Translations under genes and position numbers: made by a program
Shown: positions 41,465 through 50,445 of the stretch, one piece after another
Position numbering within the stretch: position 1 is the first letter of the stretch
Layout of the letters: each line of letters opens with the position of its first letter
Origin: Bradyrhizobium campsiandrae
GTDB taxonomy: Bacteria > Pseudomonadota > Alphaproteobacteria > Rhizobiales > Xanthobacteraceae
Assembly: GCF_014529705.1 (NCBI RefSeq)
Contig: NZ_JAANIH010000036.1
Location: 23,687 to 87,686, forward strand
Reading direction: 5' to 3'
DNA: 64,000 nucleotides
The notes under the pieces: model-generated
What the model saw: the letters and a program-made list of their open reading frames with translations, nothing else
Told to the model about the DNA's origin: nothing
Databases searched by the model: none

Positions 41465-42601
41465 ATGTACCTGATCCCTGATGAGGACCCCCGGTTGACG
41501 TTCACGGTCGCCCCCGACGCCAATGGTATCCTGCCCGACCGCATGATCGCGGCGATGGCGGAAGAGGGTCTCATCCTGCCTGCCTATGATTTCGTCGAAA
41601 GCCAGATCCAGCCGGCGAGTCTCGATCTGCGCCTCGGCGACATCGCCTATCGCGTGCGCGCGAGCTTCCTGCCCGGTCCTGGCGCCACCGTCGCCGAGCG
41701 CATCGATCAGTTGAAGCTGCACGAGTTCAGCCTCGCCGACGGCGCGGTGCTGGAGACCAATTGCGTCTACATCGTGCCGCTGCTCGAAAGCCTCGCGCTG
41801 CCGCCGGAGATCGTCGCGGCTGCGAACCCCAAAAGCTCGACCGGGCGGCTCGACGTCTTCACCCGCGTCATCGCGGATGGCACCCGCCGCTTCGACATGA
41901 TCGGCGCCGGCTATCACGGTCCGCTCTACGCCGAGATCAGCCCGAAGACGTTTCCGGTCTTGGTGCGTGAAGGCTCGCGCCTCAGCCAGGTGCGCTTTCG
42001 CACCGGCGATGCCATCCTCAATGCCGACGCGCTCGAAAGCTTGCATGCCGTTGAGCGTCTCGTCGACATCGACGATGCCGATCTCACCGGCGGCGTCGCC
42101 GTCTCCGTCGATCTGTCCGGCGAGAAGGGCAGTGGCTTCGTCGGTTACCGCGCCAAGCGCCACACCGGCGTGGTCGATGTCGATCGTCGCTCCGGCTACG
42201 CGGTTGAAGATTTCTGGGAGCCGATCTCGGCGCGTTCCGACGGCAGCCTGATCCTCGATCCCGGCGAGTTCTATATCCTGGCTTCCAAGGAAGCCGTGCA
42301 GGTGCCGCCCGATTACGCCGCTGAGATGGTGCCGTTCGATCCGCTGGTCGGCGAATTCCGCGTGCACTATGCCGGCTTCTTCGATCCCGGCTTCGGTTAT
42401 GCCGGCGCGGGCGGGCAAGGCGCGCGTGCCGTGCTGGAGGTGCGCTCGCGCGAGGTGCCCTTCATCCTCGAGCACGGCCAGATCGTCGGCCGTCTCGTCT
42501 ACGAGAAGATGCTGGCCCGTCCCGACGCCATGTACGGCCAGCGCATCGGCTCTAACTACCAGGCGCAGGGCCTGAAGCTCTCAAAGCATTTCCGGGTGTA
42601 G
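41465..42601 (+). CDS. 2'-deoxycytidine 5'-triphosphate deaminase-like protein, internally duplicated
   Basis: 378 residues, twice the length of ordinary Dcd. The N-half holds NPKSSTGRLDV (like Dcd RSSLGR) and GAGYHGPLYAEI; the C-half holds AGFFDPGFGYAG and AVLEV, where the Glu matches the catalytic Glu of Dcd, then GQIVGRLVYEKM. Expected reaction: dCTP to dUTP, feeding dTMP synthesis. Two fused trimer subunits in one chain would form a pseudo-symmetric enzyme. The ribosome site is weak, so the start is uncertain. Divergent from metZ. Confidence 0.83.
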   Translation: MYLIPDEDPRLTFTVAPDANGILPDRMIAAMAEEGLILPAYDFVESQIQPASLDLRLGDIAYRVRASFLPGPGATVAERIDQLKLHEFSLADGAVLETNCVYIVPLLESLALPPEIVAAANPKSSTGRLDVFTRVIADGTRRFDMIGAGYHGPLYAEISPKTFPVLVREGSRLSQVRFRTGDAILNADALESLHAVERLVDIDDADLTGGVAVSVDLSGEKGSGFVGYRAKRHTGVVDVDRRSGYAVEDFWEPISARSDGSLILDPGEFYILASKEAVQVPPDYAAEMVPFDPLVGEFRVHYAGFFDPGFGYAGAGGQGARAVLEVRSREVPFILEHGQIVGRLVYEKMLARPDAMYGQRIGSNYQAQGLKLSKHFRV

Positions 42602-42638
42602 CGACCCGGCCACCATCTACCGTCGCCACACGCGCCAT

Positions 42639-42761
42639 CGTCATCCTGAGGTGCGCGCCCTTGCGCGCCTCGAAGGATGGGCCGCGAGCGCCTGTGGCCC
42701 ATCCTTCGAGGCTTCACCTCGCGATGCAAGCGCATCGCGAGGCTCGCACCTCAGGATGACG
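42639..42761. repeat. intergenic palindromic element, family F
   Basis: Outer arms CGTCATCCTGAGGTGCG and CGCACCTCAGGATGACG (allowing a small bulge), inner arms CCTCGAAGGATGGGCC/GGCCCATCCTTCGAGG and GCGATGC/GCATCGC. It can fold into several stacked hairpins. Confidence 0.85.
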
Positions 42762-42835
42762 ACTGAGATTGTGGTTGGTTGCATCGCCCCCTCCGCGATG
42801 ACACACTCCGGCAAAACAACAAGCCGGGAGTGATC

Positions 42836-43885
42836 ATGACCGCCGCAGACACAACACAAGCAGCGCAATGGAAACGCTGGCGCGCGGTCGCCGATCTCTA
42901 CCACGCCTATTTCACCGGCCTCATCCTCACCGTGGTGACCCGACGCGGCACGGCTGACGCGGCCGAATTCGTCTTCCGCGTGTTTCGCCGCCAGCAGCAG
43001 GAGCGCTTCCTGCCCGGCCTCAAGAAGCTCGGGATCGATCACCTGCCGCCGGCCGTGGCGGCGGCGCAATATCACTATCTCTCCAACTGGATCGGCGGCG
43101 TGCATGTCGAATACATGTATGAGAGCGACACCAAGGCCTGGATCCGCTATCCGCCGCCGCGCTGGATCTGGAAGGGCCCGGCCATCTGCGGCGTGCCGGC
43201 CGAGGTCAGCCGCGCGATGCTGCGCGGCTGGCACGCCAATAACGGCGTCGCGCTCGGCGATCTGCGCCTGGGGTTCGTCTGCACCAAGCAGAGCGTCGAC
43301 GGCCAGGACGGGCTCGAAGGCTATTACCATCAATACGATCATCCGCGCGAGCCCGACCAGCGTCTCGTCTTCGCGCGGCATCTCGAGGCGCCGCTGTTCG
43401 ATGCCAAGAGCGCGCCGGAGCTTCCCGTCGCAAGCTGGCCAAAGCCGCGTCTCGAGAAGGCCTATCGCAACTACGCGATGGAATATGTGCGCACCGCGGC
43501 GCCCGTGATGGTGCAATTGTTTGGGCCGGAGGATGCCGGCTATCTCCTGCACATCACCGGCAAGCTGATCGGCATGCAATTTTTCGATGAGATCGCCGAG
43601 CCGCTTGCGATGAGGCGCGGCGGCGCGCGCGAATTCGCGACGTTCCTCGGCGCGCTGTTCGCGGCGCAGGACGATACGGCCGAGACCACGCAATCGGAAG
43701 GCTGCTTTCAAATCCGCCAGCACAGCTGGAAACTGATGGACGACGTCGCCGATTATCACGGCGCCTGCACCAAGGTGCTGGAGGGATTGTTCGAGGGGCT
43801 GGCCGCAGGGTGCGGCCGGCACATCGGCGTGCACCTTCGTCCAACGGCAGGCGGCCGCCCGCCGCTGGCCTGGACGGTCGGTTAA
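42836..43885 (+). CDS. conserved-looking protein of unknown function
   Basis: 349 residues, soluble, no signal peptide. Distinctive features: paired aromatic stretches (LYHAYFTGLIL, YHYLSNWIGGVHVEYMYE), a Pro/Trp-rich segment IRYPPPRWIWKGPA, and several His/Cys (Cys148-type in PAICGVP, GYYHQYDHP, DYHGACTK) that could bind a ligand or metal. I do not recognise a family. ATG 42836 follows CGGGAG. It lies alone between a repeat and a MATE gene; function unassigned. Confidence 0.75.
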   Translation: MTAADTTQAAQWKRWRAVADLYHAYFTGLILTVVTRRGTADAAEFVFRVFRRQQQERFLPGLKKLGIDHLPPAVAAAQYHYLSNWIGGVHVEYMYESDTKAWIRYPPPRWIWKGPAICGVPAEVSRAMLRGWHANNGVALGDLRLGFVCTKQSVDGQDGLEGYYHQYDHPREPDQRLVFARHLEAPLFDAKSAPELPVASWPKPRLEKAYRNYAMEYVRTAAPVMVQLFGPEDAGYLLHITGKLIGMQFFDEIAEPLAMRRGGAREFATFLGALFAAQDDTAETTQSEGCFQIRQHSWKLMDDVADYHGACTKVLEGLFEGLAAGCGRHIGVHLRPTAGGRPPLAWTVG

Positions 43886-44052
43886 TTCCACCGGCTGAAA
43901 TGCGCTGCCGCAGGGCACGCCTGCACCTGACGCAGGAGGAATCGGCGACCCGCGTGCTACCAAGTGTTCGCCCGCGCCTTCCGCGCGAGCAAATTGATTG
44001 ATGCACCTAAGTATTGCCGCGCCGCAAATGGCGCATTTGTCCGGGAGAGGAA

Positions 44053-45483
44053 ATGACTGAGGTCGCCGAGATCGCGGTCGATGAGCAGGAGCGTCCGCTG
44101 CCTCAGCGTCCCGCGCGGAGCGCGCTGACCGACGGGCCGATCCTGCGCACGCTGCTCTCCCTCGCCTGGCCCAACGTGGTCGCGCTGTCCGCCGGCACCT
44201 GTGTTGTGATCGCGGAGACCTCCTATATCGGGCGCCTCGGCGTCGAAGCGCTGGCCGCGATGGCGCTGGTGTTTCCGACCGTGATCCTGACCATGACGAT
44301 GTCGGGCGGCGCCATGGGCGGTGCCGTGGCCTCCGCCATCGCACGCGCGCTCGGCGCCGGCGATCGTGAGCGCGCCGGGATGCTGGCCGCGCATGCGCTG
44401 CTGATCGGCATCAGCTTCGGCCTCGTCTTCATGCTGGGCATGCTGATCTTCGGGCCGCAGGTGCTCACGATGCTCGGTGGCCGCGGCAACGTGCTGGCGC
44501 ATGCGATCGCCTACACCCAGGTGTTTTTCGGCGGTGCGGTGCTGCCATGGACGCTCAACACCATGGCTGGCGTGCTGCGCGGCACCGGCAATATGCGGCT
44601 GCCGTCGCTTCTCATCCTCAACTCGGCGGTCTGGCAGATCGTGCTCGGCGGCACGCTGGGCCTCGGGCTCGGACCGTTTCCGCAACTCGGCATGCGCGGC
44701 GTCGCGGCCGGCGCGCTGATCGCCTACGCCATGAACATCTCCGTGATGGGCTGGTATCTGTTCTCCGGTCACGCCCGCGTCGTGCCGAGGTTGCGCCGCG
44801 TTCAATGGGCGATGTTCTTCGACATTCTCAAGGTCGGCGCCATCGCCTGCTTCTCGCCGCTGCAATCGGTGCTGACGATCTCGATCTTCACCCACATGCT
44901 GGCGAAGTTCGGCACCGCCATTCTCGCCGGCTACGGCGTCGGCGCGCGCCTCGAATTCCTGCTGACCTCGATCGCGTTCTCGTTCGGCATCGCCTCGGTG
45001 CCGATGATCGGCATGGCGGTCGGCGCCGGCCGGATCGCCCGCGCGCGGCGCATCGCCTGGATCGCAGGCGCGAGCGCTTTCGTTGCCGTCGGCACGCCGG
45101 CCTGCCTGGTCGCGCTGTTCCCCGATCTCTGGGTCAACATCTTTACCGACAGCGCGACGGTGCGCGCGACCAGCCATCAATATCTGTCGACGGTGGCGCC
45201 GTTCTACGCCTTCATCGGCCTCGCCTCGACGATGTATTTCTCGTCGCAAGGCGCAGCCAAGGTGATCGGTCCGGTGCTGGCGCAGACCGCGCGGCTGATC
45301 TACATCTCCGCCTGCGGCTGGTGGCTGTCGACGCACGAGGCCACCGCGCAAAACTTCTTCTGGCTCGCCGCGAGCTCGATGGTCGTGCTCGGCCTGCTCT
45401 CGTGCTCCAGCGTGGTGCTGACGCGCTGGGGGCCGCGCGAGGCGAAATCCGCAGTTCGGCCTTTGTTGTCGGCTGCCGACTAG
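44053..45483 (+). CDS. MATE-family multidrug/metabolite exporter
   Basis: 476 residues, about twelve helices in two homologous bundles. First-helix region ILRTLLSLAWPNVVALSAGTC and the repeats VFPTVILTMTMSGGAMGG / VLTISIFTHMLAKFG fit MATE (NorM/DinF-like) carriers using H+ or Na+. GGGAGAGGAA precedes ATG 44053. Its stop codon overlaps the stop of the convergent secreted protein by three bases. Confidence 0.88.
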   Translation: MTEVAEIAVDEQERPLPQRPARSALTDGPILRTLLSLAWPNVVALSAGTCVVIAETSYIGRLGVEALAAMALVFPTVILTMTMSGGAMGGAVASAIARALGAGDRERAGMLAAHALLIGISFGLVFMLGMLIFGPQVLTMLGGRGNVLAHAIAYTQVFFGGAVLPWTLNTMAGVLRGTGNMRLPSLLILNSAVWQIVLGGTLGLGLGPFPQLGMRGVAAGALIAYAMNISVMGWYLFSGHARVVPRLRRVQWAMFFDILKVGAIACFSPLQSVLTISIFTHMLAKFGTAILAGYGVGARLEFLLTSIAFSFGIASVPMIGMAVGAGRIARARRIAWIAGASAFVAVGTPACLVALFPDLWVNIFTDSATVRATSHQYLSTVAPFYAFIGLASTMYFSSQGAAKVIGPVLAQTARLIYISACGWWLSTHEATAQNFFWLAASSMVVLGLLSCSSVVLTRWGPREAKSAVRPLLSAAD

Positions 45484-45974
45484 CGATGCCGGTGACGGCG
45501 GTGGCCGCCGCCGACATTGGCGAGCCGCATCATCTGCGGGATCATCGCCATCATGTCGGCGCCGCCGAGCATGCCCATGATATCGCCGCCGCCCATGCCG
45601 CCGATTCCGGCCGGGATGGTTCCGCCGCTCATCGGCGCGTAACCGCCGTAATTGGGCGCGCCGAACCCGCCGCCGAAATTGCCGCCGGCGAGGCCGCCCA
45701 TTCCACCGCCGCCGATCATGCCACCAAGGCCGCCGCCGCCATTCTCCATCATGCGGCTCATCATCGGACCCATGGTCTGCATCATCATGGCGAAGCGGCG
45801 TTTGCCCATCTTCGCCTTCATCATCTCCAGCATCGGCGCCATCTGGGTCATCATGTCCTCGCCGCCGGCACCGCCGCCGAGGCCCGCGAATTGCGCCTTG
45901 GCTGGCGCGGCCGAAATCGAAAGCAGAAGCAGCACGGCGGCTGCCTGGCAGATCACCTTGTCCGCACCTCTCAT
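45480..45974 (-). CDS. secreted Gly/Met-rich protein with His/Arg tail
   Basis: 164 residues. Signal peptide 1-27 (ends AKA). The mature part is dominated by Gly and Met: clusters such as MMTQMAPMLEMMKAKM, MMMQTMGPMMSRMM and GGGMGGLAGGNFGGG, and ends GGGHRRHRHR. Such Met clusters and a His tail could bind copper or silver. ATG 45974 follows GAGGAG. Monocistronic; its stop overlaps the MATE stop. No recognised family. Confidence 0.75.
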   Translation of the reverse strand: MRGADKVICQAAAVLLLLSISAAPAKAQFAGLGGGAGGEDMMTQMAPMLEMMKAKMGKRRFAMMMQTMGPMMSRMMENGGGGLGGMIGGGGMGGLAGGNFGGGFGAPNYGGYAPMSGGTIPAGIGGMGGGDIMGMLGGADMMAMIPQMMRLANVGGGHRRHRHR

Positions 45975-46074
45975 GGCATGCTCCTCGCGTGCGTGGCACC
46001 GCCGGGAGAGCGAGGCCGTCAGGACGCACGCGGCCATGGTTACGGCCGATGCGGGCGAGGCTCTGTGAGAAAGA

Positions 46075-46476
46075 TCACGCAAGTTTCTGCGGAAAGGCCT
46101 TGTGCATGGCGATGACGGCGGCCTTGGTCTGTTCCTGAACGTAAGCTGCGAGCTCGTTCGGCAGCATGTCGATAATCCAGACCAGGCGGCATCTCGCCTC
46201 GCCCTCGGCGATCACCTGCACCGAGGCGCTGTAATGCTTCAGCCGTTCGCTGTTGATCGCATAGACCAGGCGCTGCCGCGCGTCGTCGCAATCGACCAGC
46301 GTTTCGCGCGCGACCGATCCATTGGCGAACGTGACGATCCGCACCTCGCCGTCGAGCGAGCATGCGGTGACAAAACCCGGAACCAGCCGCTGATGCAGCG
46401 CGCCGAAATCGCGCACCGCATCCCAGACATCGCGGGCCGGGGCGGGGAGGAGGACGTCATTGTGGATGGAGGCCAT
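46075..46476 (-). CDS. SRPBCC-family (polyketide cyclase/START-like) protein
   Basis: 133 residues with the SRPBCC pattern: N-terminal strand and V-shaped helices (DVWDAVRDFGALHQ), central antiparallel strands (VRIVTFANGSVARETLVD, QRLVYAINS) and a long C-terminal helix (VQEQTKAAVIAMHKAF). These proteins bind hydrophobic ligands; the specific one is unknown. Confidence 0.82.
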   Translation of the reverse strand: MASIHNDVLLPAPARDVWDAVRDFGALHQRLVPGFVTACSLDGEVRIVTFANGSVARETLVDCDDARQRLVYAINSERLKHYSASVQVIAEGEARCRLVWIIDMLPNELAAYVQEQTKAAVIAMHKAFPQKLA

Positions 46477-46516
46477 GAAGGTGTCCTTGACTATGTCAGG
46501 TGGTCGTCACAAGCAC

Positions 46517-46634
46517 CGTCATCGCGAGCGCAGCGACTTGTCCGCCGAAGCCTAGGCGAAGGCGGAAGCAATCCAGGAATAGTTCCGCGGAGGCAGTCTG
46601 GATTGCTTTGTCGCAACAGCTCCTCGCAATGACG
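46517..46634. repeat. intergenic palindromic element, family A, copy 3
   Basis: Outer arms CGTCATCGCGAG and CTCGCAATGACG, inner AAGCAATCCAG and CTGGATTGCTT, with an extra GCCGAAGCC/GGCGAAGGC hairpin inserted near the left arm compared with the copies at 5672 and 9929. Confidence 0.85.
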
Positions 46635-46645
46635 GAGGAGAGAGT

Positions 46646-47005
46646 TCACACACAAACCGCCTCGACATTGTTGCCGTCGGGATCGATCAGAAACGCCGCA
46701 TAGTAAGTCGGGCTGTAATCCTTGCGCGGTCCGGCGCCGCCATTGTCGCGGCCACCGTTTTGCAGCCCCTCGCGGTGAAACGCCTTCACCGCGTCATGAT
46801 CCCCGGCGCGAAACGCGATATGCGCGCCCTCGGCCTTGCGGCCCTTGTTCAGATGCAGCCAGAGCGCCGGCTCGCCCTTCGGCCCGAAGCCGGCATAGCC
46901 GTCGCCGCTCGCGCACAGCACGTAACCGAGCGGCGCCAGCACCGCGGTGTAGAAGCGCGTCGCGGCATCGAGGTCGGCAACACGCAATCCGATATGGTCA
47001 TACAT
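46646..47005 (-). CDS. VOC-family (glyoxalase/bleomycin resistance-like) protein
   Basis: 119 residues. One pair of beta-alpha-beta-beta-beta units: MYDHIGLRVADLDAATRFY at the N-terminus (metal His4) and HIAFRAGDHDAV in the middle, ending FLIDPDGNNVEAV. ATG 47005 follows GGAGACG; ATG 47017 is an alternative. Reaction unknown. Confidence 0.85.
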   Translation of the reverse strand: MYDHIGLRVADLDAATRFYTAVLAPLGYVLCASGDGYAGFGPKGEPALWLHLNKGRKAEGAHIAFRAGDHDAVKAFHREGLQNGGRDNGGAGPRKDYSPTYYAAFLIDPDGNNVEAVCV

Positions 47006-47063
47006 GGTCGTCTCCATTGCAAAGCGCGCCGCATCTGATGGCGCGCGCCGGAGACGACCCTAG

Positions 47064-47903
47064 TCAGTTGAGGACGAACGGCTCTTGGAGAATCTTGCGC
47101 TGGCCCTTCGACGCCTGCCGGAACTTGGTCGGCGACAGGCCGGCGGCGCGGCGGAAGGTGCGGACGAAGTTGGAGAGATCGCCGAAGCCGACATCATAGG
47201 CGATGTCGGTGATGGCGATGTCGTCCCGGCTGAGCAGGCGCGCCGCGCGCCGCAGCCGCGAGCGCACCAGATATTGATGCGGGGTGACGCCGAGCACGCT
47301 GGAGAACAGCCGCAGGAAATGGAACGGGCTCAGGCCGGCCAGCCGTGCGGCCTGTTCGAGATCGATGTCGGCCTGCGAGTTGTCGTCGATCCACAGCGCG
47401 GCCTCGACCGCGCGGCGGCGGTCGCGCACCGTCGGTGAGGCGCGCTTGCGCGGCCTGCCGGAGACGATCTCGACGAAGCGGCTCGCGAGGATCTGGCCGA
47501 CTTCGTCGACGCCGAGATCGCTGTTGCCATCTGCCGCCGTCTGGGCCAGCTCGCCCAGCACCATCAGTTCGGGCAGCGGCGGTGTCGCGCCGACCTGCCA
47601 GGTCTCGCGTCGTCCGCCGAGAGCGTCGACCAGATCCTCGCTGAAGAAGAAGCCGAGGCAGACGTCGCCGCAGACATGCTCATGCGTGCAGGTGTATTCC
47701 TCGCCGGGCGCGCCGACCAGCAGCGAGCCCGCCACCAGTTCGAAGAAACCGGCGCGACAATGGCAGCCAAAGCTGCCGGAGCGGACATAGGCGATGGAAT
47801 GGCCGGTGCGGCACTCGGCAAACGGCGTATCGTCCGGGCCTGCGTCGCAGCGAAACTCGGAGACGGTCATCGCGCGGGTCGTCAGCAGCGTGGTGGCGTC
47901 CAT
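47064..47903 (-). CDS. AraC-family transcriptional regulator
   Basis: 279 residues. N-terminal cupin-like sensory half, with Cys-rich segments (GHSIAYVRSGSFGCHCRAGF; CTHEHVCGDVCLG) that could sense metal or redox state. C-terminal AraC DNA-binding pair: LEQAARLAGLSPFHFLRLFSS and ITDIAYDVGFGDLSNFVRTFRR. Nine bases upstream of the Ogt gene on the same strand order (ogt follows at lower identity of function); possible link to DNA-alkylation response is speculative. Confidence 0.87.
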   Translation of the reverse strand: MDATTLLTTRAMTVSEFRCDAGPDDTPFAECRTGHSIAYVRSGSFGCHCRAGFFELVAGSLLVGAPGEEYTCTHEHVCGDVCLGFFFSEDLVDALGGRRETWQVGATPPLPELMVLGELAQTAADGNSDLGVDEVGQILASRFVEIVSGRPRKRASPTVRDRRRAVEAALWIDDNSQADIDLEQAARLAGLSPFHFLRLFSSVLGVTPHQYLVRSRLRRAARLLSRDDIAITDIAYDVGFGDLSNFVRTFRRAAGLSPTKFRQASKGQRKILQEPFVLN

Positions 47904-47912
47904 GCCACCTAT

Positions 47913-48491
47913 CTAGGTGGACGGTCTTGGCGGGGCAACGGGCAGCAGCACCTCGAACAGCGTCTTGCTGGCGACCGGATGGGCCCCTTCGAGCGCCAGC
48001 AGCCGCCGCTTGGAGATCACCCCGCCGTAAGGCGAGATCCGGTCGGCGTAATTGCCGGCCTCCAGCACCCGGTGGCAGGGCACGATCAGCATGTAGGGAT
48101 TTTTCGAGATCGCCTGCGCCACCGAATGCGCGGCGCCCGAGGCGCCCAGCGCCCTGGCGATCTCGTGATAGGTGCGCGTTTCCCCGCGCGGGATGGTGCA
48201 GGCGTATTCATAGACCCGCCGGTTGAAGGGCGATACGCCGCCGGCGTCCAGGCTGACGTCGGAAAAATCAGGATCGCTGCCTTGCAGCAAGGCCACGATG
48301 CCTTCGATCGCCAGTTCTGTATTGAGAGGCGCCGTTTGCTCGCGCGCTTCCGGATGGACCGCAAAGATCCGGCGGCGGGTGTCGATCTCCCGTGCCTCCG
48401 GCAATTGCACGGCGACCACCCCGGTGCTGCTCCAGATGATGCCGCAGCGCCCTATGCCTGTGTCGAATATCGTGTAGCCACGCCCCACCAT
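47913..48491 (-). CDS. ogt: methylated-DNA--[protein]-cysteine S-methyltransferase
   Basis: 192 residues. Removes O6-alkyl groups from guanine onto its active-site Cys in IVPCHRVLEAG. Helix-turn-helix PRGETRTYHEIARALGASGAAHSVAQAISKNP gives DNA binding and the Asn hinge. The frame is open to 48608, but ATG 48491 begins the family-like sequence. Transcribed leftward toward the AraC-type gene (10 bp gap), so the two may be one operon. The AdaA-type zinc domain is absent. Confidence 0.9.
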   Translation of the reverse strand: MVGRGYTIFDTGIGRCGIIWSSTGVVAVQLPEAREIDTRRRIFAVHPEAREQTAPLNTELAIEGIVALLQGSDPDFSDVSLDAGGVSPFNRRVYEYACTIPRGETRTYHEIARALGASGAAHSVAQAISKNPYMLIVPCHRVLEAGNYADRISPYGGVISKRRLLALEGAHPVASKTLFEVLLPVAPPRPST

Positions 48492-48667
48492 GCACACGCC
48501 CCACTCAGTGCAGGTCTCTCCCCAGACAGATTGATCATAACACTGCCACAATCCGCCGCACCTGGAATCTTGCCAGGACGTCAACATCCGTGCAGCCTGA
48601 CGCGTCAAACCGCTTGGCGCCGGACACCGTCTCGGCTAATCAGGATGGGCGCGGCAGACGCGCATCC

Positions 48668-48741
48668 GCGGGCGTAGTTCAATGGTAGAACGGCAGCTTC
48701 CCAAGCTGCATACGAGGGTTCGATTCCCTTCGCCCGCTCCA
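48668..48741 (+). tRNA. tRNA-Gly (anticodon CCC)
   Basis: 74 nt cloverleaf: acceptor GCGGGCG/CGCCCGC, D arm GTTC...GAAC, anticodon stem GCAGC/GCTGC with loop TTCCCAA (anticodon CCC), T arm AGGGT TCGATTC with CCCTT, and encoded CCA end. Confidence 0.96.
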
Positions 48742-48772
48742 ATCCCTGCATCGCATCGCGCACCTCGAGGGC

Positions 48773-49201
48773 ATGGACATGCTCGATACCGTCGCCATCG
48801 CCTGTGATCACGGCGGCTTTGCCCTCAAGGAAGCGCTGAAGGCCGCCTTGCCCGAGGTGAGCTGGCTGGACCTTGGCACTGACGGCACGGGCTCCGTCGA
48901 CTATCCCGATTTCGCTAACAAGCTCGCCGATGCCATCAAGGCCGGCAAGGCCGGGCGCGGCATTCTCGTCTGCGGATCGGGCATCGGCATTTCGATCGCC
49001 GCCAACCGCCATCCGCATATTCGTTGTGCGCTGGTGCACGATGTCACGACCGCGCGGCTGTGCCGCCAGCACAATGACGCCAATGTGCTGGCGCTGGGCG
49101 GACGCACGACCGGTGAAGCCGTGGCCAAGGACTGTGTCGACGCGTTCTTGAACACGGCCTTCGAGGGCGGTCGCCACCAAAAGCGCATCGACAAGCTCTA
49201 G
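48773..49201 (+). CDS. rpiB: ribose-5-phosphate isomerase B
   Basis: 142 residues. ACDHGGFALKE at the N-terminus, catalytic Cys in VCGSGIGISIAANR, and HNDANVLALGGR are typical of RpiB/LacA. Interconverts ribose 5-phosphate and ribulose 5-phosphate, and may serve other sugar phosphates. GAGG lies just before the ATG; it begins 32 bp behind tRNA-Gly. Confidence 0.93.
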   Translation: MDMLDTVAIACDHGGFALKEALKAALPEVSWLDLGTDGTGSVDYPDFANKLADAIKAGKAGRGILVCGSGIGISIAANRHPHIRCALVHDVTTARLCRQHNDANVLALGGRTTGEAVAKDCVDAFLNTAFEGGRHQKRIDKL

Positions 49202-49391
49202 CCCCGCGAGACCCCGCTACACCCGGAAAAGCCTGGTGCGCGGCTGCGCCGGCCGGTTTGTCGTGCCATTTCCTGCGCAAAGATTCCAATATATTAGCCC
49301 CTCGCTGCCGGCACGTGCCGCGCCTCCGGCCTAGACTTCTTTCGCCCGGCGGATGCGGTCCTGTGCCAGGCGATGTTCGGATCAGGAAGCC

Positions 49392-49973
49392 ATGGACCAG
49401 CAAAAACTCGACAGGGCGATCGGTCGCCGATTGAAGATCCTGAGGACCCAGGCCGGCATGACCTTGAACGAACTCGCGAGCCGCTCCGGCGTCAGCCGGG
49501 CCATGATCGGGCGGGTGGAGCGGGCCCAGAGCAGCGCCACCGCGGCGCTGCTCAACAAGCTCTGCGCGGCGCTCGATGTCTCGCTCAGCGACGTCGTCGC
49601 GCTCTCGGAGAAGCCGCCGGAGCGGCTGACCCGGCTTGCCGACCAGCCGCAATGGCGCGATCCCGACAGCGGCTACCGGCGGCGTCACGCCTCGCCGGCC
49701 GATGCGGCGAGCGGCATCGAGATCATCGTCGTCGACCTGCCGGCCGGCGCGCGCGTGGCTTACAGCCCCTGGGGCCGCAACGCCTTCACCCAGCAGCTTC
49801 TGATGCTGGAGGGCGCGGTCTGTGTGCATATCGACGCCAAGGCGGTGCGCCTGCGCGAGGGCGACTGTCTCGATTTCGACGTCATGCGCGCGGTGACCTT
49901 CGAGAACGAAACCAAGCAGGATGCGCGCTACGTCATCATCACCAGGCGCGGAACGTCGTACGGGAAGATGTAA
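49392..49973 (+). CDS. XRE-family regulator with cupin domain
   Basis: 193 residues. N-terminal helix-turn-helix (about 8-65: GMTLNELASRSGVSRAMIGRVERAQSS), then a cupin sensor domain (about 100-190: FTQQLLMLEGAVCVHIDA, REGDCLDFDV). ATG 49392 follows AGGAAG. The next gene, an acetyltransferase, starts 4 bp after the stop, so the regulator probably controls that gene. Confidence 0.88.
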   Translation: MDQQKLDRAIGRRLKILRTQAGMTLNELASRSGVSRAMIGRVERAQSSATAALLNKLCAALDVSLSDVVALSEKPPERLTRLADQPQWRDPDSGYRRRHASPADAASGIEIIVVDLPAGARVAYSPWGRNAFTQQLLMLEGAVCVHIDAKAVRLREGDCLDFDVMRAVTFENETKQDARYVIITRRGTSYGKM

Positions 49974-49977
49974 TGTC

Positions 49978-50445
49978 ATGACAATGCAGGTTCGTATCGG
50001 CGACACCTTCGATCCGCGCGTCGTCGCGCTGCTCGATCATCACGTCGCGGCGGCGCGGGCGCAGACCGCCCCGGGCAGCGCGCACGCGCTCGATCTCGCC
50101 GGCCTTCGCGCCAGCGACGTCGCGTTCTGGACCGGCTGGGACGGCGAGACGCTGGTTGCGACCGGCGCGCTGAAGACGCTCGCGCCCGACCACGGCGAGG
50201 TGAAGTCGATGCACACGCTCCAGACCGCGCGGCGCCGCGGCTTTGGCGGCCAGATGCTTCGCCACATCATCGCCGAGGCGCGCCGGCGCGAGATGGTGCG
50301 GCTCAGCCTCGAGACCGGCTCGTGGGATTATTTCAAGCCGGCGCACGCGCTCTACCGCGCCCACGGCTTCGTGCCCTGCGCACCCTTCCAGGGCTATGTC
50401 GAGGACCGCAACAGCCTGTTCCTGACGCTCGATCTGGGCATCTAG
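49978..50445 (+). CDS. GNAT-family N-acetyltransferase
   Basis: 155 residues. Acetyl-CoA loop in QTARRRGFGGQMLRHI (Arg/Gln-X-X-Gly-X-Gly/Ala), followed by ARRREMVRLSLETG and the C-terminal ALYRAHGFVPCAPF. Resembles the PhnO/YsnE-like group. Cotranscribed with the XRE-cupin gene; substrate unknown. Confidence 0.88.
   Translation: MTMQVRIGDTFDPRVVALLDHHVAAARAQTAPGSAHALDLAGLRASDVAFWTGWDGETLVATGALKTLAPDHGEVKSMHTLQTARRRGFGGQMLRHIIAEARRREMVRLSLETGSWDYFKPAHALYRAHGFVPCAPFQGYVEDRNSLFLTLDLGI

Noticed and set aside
43957..46029. 690-residue minus-strand frame opposite the MATE gene
   Set aside because: Antisense shadow of the MATE gene; no start signal or domain.
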